From Methanosphaera sp. (GTDB taxonomy: Archaea; Methanobacteriota; Methanobacteria; Methanobacteriales; Methanobacteriaceae), in the NCBI GenBank assembly GCA_021199865.1, contig JAJQHG010000088.1:1-7206 (forward strand): a stretch of DNA of 7,206 bases, in the 5' to 3' direction. Position 1 is the stretch's first letter, and the number at the start of each line of letters is the position of its first letter. Both the position numbers and the translations under genes were made by a program. Shown in pieces: positions 5,295 to 7,206 of the stretch. Below the pieces are notes generated by a model. The model did not search any database, was not told the origin of the DNA, and saw only the letters and a program-made list of their open reading frames with translations.

Positions 5295-7004
5295 TTAGTC
5301 ATCTATGACTAATAATATATCATCTTTTTCTACTGTATCTCCCTCAGATACAAAGATCTCAGATATTTGTCCTGAACGATCAGCTTTTATATCGTTCTCC
5401 ATCTTCATAGCCTCTAATACTGCAACAGTATCTCCTTCTGATATATTATCTCCAACTTTTACTTTAAGTTTTACAATCATACCCTGCATTGGTGAGTTTA
5501 ATCCATTTTCAATGGATTTCTTGATCTCTTGAGATGATAGCTCCATTTCCATGTAACCTGTAGGAAGTATTTTTACATTGAATACTTCTCCATCTACTTC
5601 TACATCATATGCATTTGGTATGTTAGATGCTGTGTATTCTACCTTTGGTTCAGGTATATCTTCTGCTACAGCTTCTCCTTTAAGGAATTTCTCTCCAACA
5701 GTTGGATATAATACGTATGTTAAGACATCCTCTTCCTTTTTCATGAGGTTTTCTGATTCAAGTTTTTTACGTGCATCATCAAGTTCAGGTTCTAATAAGT
5801 CTGCTGGTCTTACTGTAATACGTTCCTCATCACCATTAGCTTGTTTATATAAGTCCTCATTAATTGGTGCTGGTGGTCTTCCATATGCTCCTTTAAGATA
5901 TTCTTTTACTTCCTTAGTAATATTACTATATCTTTCACCAGATAATACATTCATTACTGACTGTACACCTACAATTTGGCTTGTTGGTGTAACTAGTGGT
6001 GGATATCCTAAATCTTTTCTTACACGTGGAATCTCTTTTAGTACATCAGGATACTTATCTATTGCACTCTGTTGTTTTAATTGAGATACGAGGTTTGATA
6101 ACATTCCACCTGGAACCTGATAGATTAATACATCTGTATCTACACGAGATGCTAATGGATCAAATAGTGCAGCATATTTTTCATTTAATTCTGCAAAGTA
6201 CTCCTTTATCTTAGATAATAATTCAAGATCTATTCCTGTATCATGTGGAGTATCTTTTAATGATGCTACAACACTCTCTGTTGGTGGTTGTGATGTTCCA
6301 CCAGAGAATGGTGATATTGCTGTATCAACAATATCTACTCCAGCATCAATTGCTGCCTGATAACTCATTAGAGTCATACCACTTGTACAATGACTATGTA
6401 GGTTTACATCAAGACTTACCTCATCCTTTAGTGCTGTTACTAAGTCTCTGGCTACATTAGGTGTAATTAATCCAGCCATATCCTTGATTGTTATTGCATC
6501 ACAATCCATTGCCTCTAAGTCTTTAGCAAAATCAACATATGCATCAATTGTATGAACAGGACTTATAGTATAACTAATTGTACCTTGAACATATGCCCCC
6601 TGTTCTTTAGCTGTTTTGATGGACATTTCCATATTTCTAGAGTCATTTAGAGCATCAAATATACGGAATACATCTACACCATTTTCATATGATTTTTCTA
6701 CAAATTCTTTTACTACATCATCTGCATAGTGTTTGTATCCCACTAAGTTTTGTCCTCTTAGTAGCATTTGTATAGGAGTCTTTGTTACATGTTGCTTTAT
6801 TGTTCTGAGTCTTTCCCATGGATCCTCATTAAGGAATCTTATACATGTATCAAAGGTTGCTCCTCCCCATGCTTCAAGTGAAAAGTAGCCTACATTATCC
6901 ATGTCTTCTAGAATTGGCACCATATCTTCTGTTCTCATCCTTGTAGCTATGAGGGATTGGTGAGCATCACGTAACCCTGTTTCAATAATTTTTACTTTTG
7001 CCAT
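5295..7004 (-). CDS. pycB: Pyruvate carboxylase subunit B (carboxyltransferase plus biotin carrier)
   Basis: PycB carries the carboxyltransferase and biotin-carrier functions of two-subunit archaeal pyruvate carboxylase. With biotin carboxylase subunit PycA it makes oxaloacetate from pyruvate, bicarbonate and ATP, feeding aspartate synthesis and the partial reductive TCA route of methanogens. In the 569-residue protein, the carboxyltransferase barrel starts with ETGLRDAHQSL (8-18; Asp13 is a likely metal ligand), LLRGQNLVGY (81-90) and VFRIFDALND (112-121). It continues with TIKDMAG (172-178; Lys174 is the likely carbamylated lysine) and NLHSHCTSG (201-209; metal-binding His203 and His205). 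The conserved PYC/OADA region covers about 285-450. A biotinyl domain follows a linker and ends the protein, with EAMKMEN at 531-537 and biotinylated Lys534. The ATG is preceded by AGGTG at 7013-7017, 8 nt away. The sodium-pump oxaloacetate decarboxylase alpha subunit has the same architecture. No membrane beta or gamma subunit is adjacent, and pycA is not adjacent either, so PycB is preferred from the methanogen context. Confidence 0.92.
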   Translation of the reverse strand: MAKVKIIETGLRDAHQSLIATRMRTEDMVPILEDMDNVGYFSLEAWGGATFDTCIRFLNEDPWERLRTIKQHVTKTPIQMLLRGQNLVGYKHYADDVVKEFVEKSYENGVDVFRIFDALNDSRNMEMSIKTAKEQGAYVQGTISYTISPVHTIDAYVDFAKDLEAMDCDAITIKDMAGLITPNVARDLVTALKDEVSLDVNLHSHCTSGMTLMSYQAAIDAGVDIVDTAISPFSGGTSQPPTESVVASLKDTPHDTGIDLELLSKIKEYFAELNEKYAALFDPLASRVDTDVLIYQVPGGMLSNLVSQLKQQSAIDKYPDVLKEIPRVRKDLGYPPLVTPTSQIVGVQSVMNVLSGERYSNITKEVKEYLKGAYGRPPAPINEDLYKQANGDEERITVRPADLLEPELDDARKKLESENLMKKEEDVLTYVLYPTVGEKFLKGEAVAEDIPEPKVEYTASNIPNAYDVEVDGEVFNVKILPTGYMEMELSSQEIKKSIENGLNSPMQGMIVKLKVKVGDNISEGDTVAVLEAMKMENDIKADRSGQISEIFVSEGDTVEKDDILLVIDD

Positions 7005-7206
7005 TTTTATGACACCTACTATTGTTTTATGAAAAAATTGATATTAAATTATGTTACATTAAATAACTTTATTTATATTTCACTTAATTTATTATATGTT
7101 TAAAGTAATATACTTAGTTTACTATTATATATCTAAAAATTAGGCTTGAATATTAAAATTTGATAAAGAATTAATTAAAATTAGTGTAAAATAGAAGATT
7201 AGTAAA
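7005..7206. other. Intergenic region upstream of pycB
   Basis: No coding sequence is supported in these 202 nt of very AT-rich DNA. The stretch contains the pycB ribosome binding site (7013-7017) and a BRE/TATA element (7070-7084). Beyond about 7090 I see only AT-rich sequence, including a small imperfect palindrome around 7101-7116, and no recognisable gene start. Confidence 0.5.
7070..7084 (-). promoter_or_regulatory. BRE/TATA promoter of pycB
   Basis: On the minus strand AGTGAAATATAAATA is a purine-rich BRE followed by the TATA box TATAAATA, close to the archaeal consensus. Transcription would be expected to start near 7045-7050, giving a leader of roughly 40-45 nt that contains the AGGTG ribosome binding site. 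Fourteen of 15 bases match the element in front of larC. Confidence 0.6.

Noticed and set aside
5578..6084. Plus-strand open frame of 168 codons opposite pycB
   Set aside because: It is an antisense shadow of pycB; its Ser/Thr-rich composition is what the reverse complement of this AT-rich gene would give, with no recognisable domain.
5305..6460. Several shorter plus-strand frames opposite pycB (71-75 codons)
   Set aside because: All lie within pycB, are Leu-, His- or Ser-rich, and lack initiation signals.
5295..7004. Sodium-pumping oxaloacetate decarboxylase alpha subunit instead of pyruvate carboxylase B
   Set aside because: The architecture alone cannot separate the two, but no beta or gamma membrane subunit gene is adjacent and methanogens use the two-subunit pyruvate carboxylase. 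It is kept as an alternative only.
1..7206. Mobile elements, CRISPR arrays, toxin-antitoxin or defence systems
   Set aside because: All six real genes are core metabolic or tRNA-modification genes, the composition appears uniform, and no terminal repeats, integrase or regularly spaced repeats were seen.

Overview
The window is strongly AT-rich, gene-dense and archaeal. The diagnostic genes are an archaeal SPOUT tRNA cytidine-56 2'-O-methyltransferase, a CbiS-type cobalamin enzyme, a one-piece LarC, an archaeal-type QueC and a stand-alone pyruvate carboxylase B subunit. BRE/TATA-like promoter elements and SD-type ribosome binding sites (GGAGGT, AGGTG) also fit. The combination and low GC suggest a methanogen of the Methanobacteriales, most likely Methanosphaera or a close relative. 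The genus is inferred from gene content and base composition, not from a database match.

Layout. (1) 1-172 is an intergenic stretch with a perfect 9-bp inverted repeat just past the trm56 stop codon. (2) 173-2480 is a minus-strand operon, transcribed cbiS-like > cobS > trm56. The first two genes belong to the late, nucleotide-loop part of cobalamin assembly and salvage; the third modifies tRNA. (3) 2481-2635 is a divergent promoter region. (4) 2636-5105 is a plus-strand operon, larC > queC > a cysteine-rich DUF2284-type protein. larC and queC overlap by 22 nt and the third gene follows within about 11 nt. (5) 5106-5294 is a convergent spacer with terminator-like signals for both strands. (6) 5295-7004 is minus-strand pycB, monocistronic in this view, with a good BRE/TATA element upstream. 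(7) 7005-7206 is its promoter region.

How the genes work together. CbiS would trim salvaged cobinamides with its N-terminal domain and remove the 5'-phosphate of the nucleotide loop with its C-terminal domain. CobS joins the lower-ligand nucleoside to the activated corrin ring. In a methanogen the product serves corrinoid methyltransferases. LarC belongs to synthesis of the nickel-pincer cofactor, so the divergent promoter region separates a cobalt-cofactor operon from a nickel-cofactor gene. QueC makes preQ0, the precursor of archaeosine in tRNA, so each operon also carries one tRNA-modification gene. PycB with an unlinked PycA would make oxaloacetate from pyruvate.

This looks like ordinary core chromosome. 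I saw no mobile element, CRISPR array, stable RNA gene or defence system. The points most worth a second look are the diverged CbiZ-like domain, the shared promoter element, the uncharacterised cysteine-rich protein, and short tandem duplications at the 3' ends of cobS and trm56.
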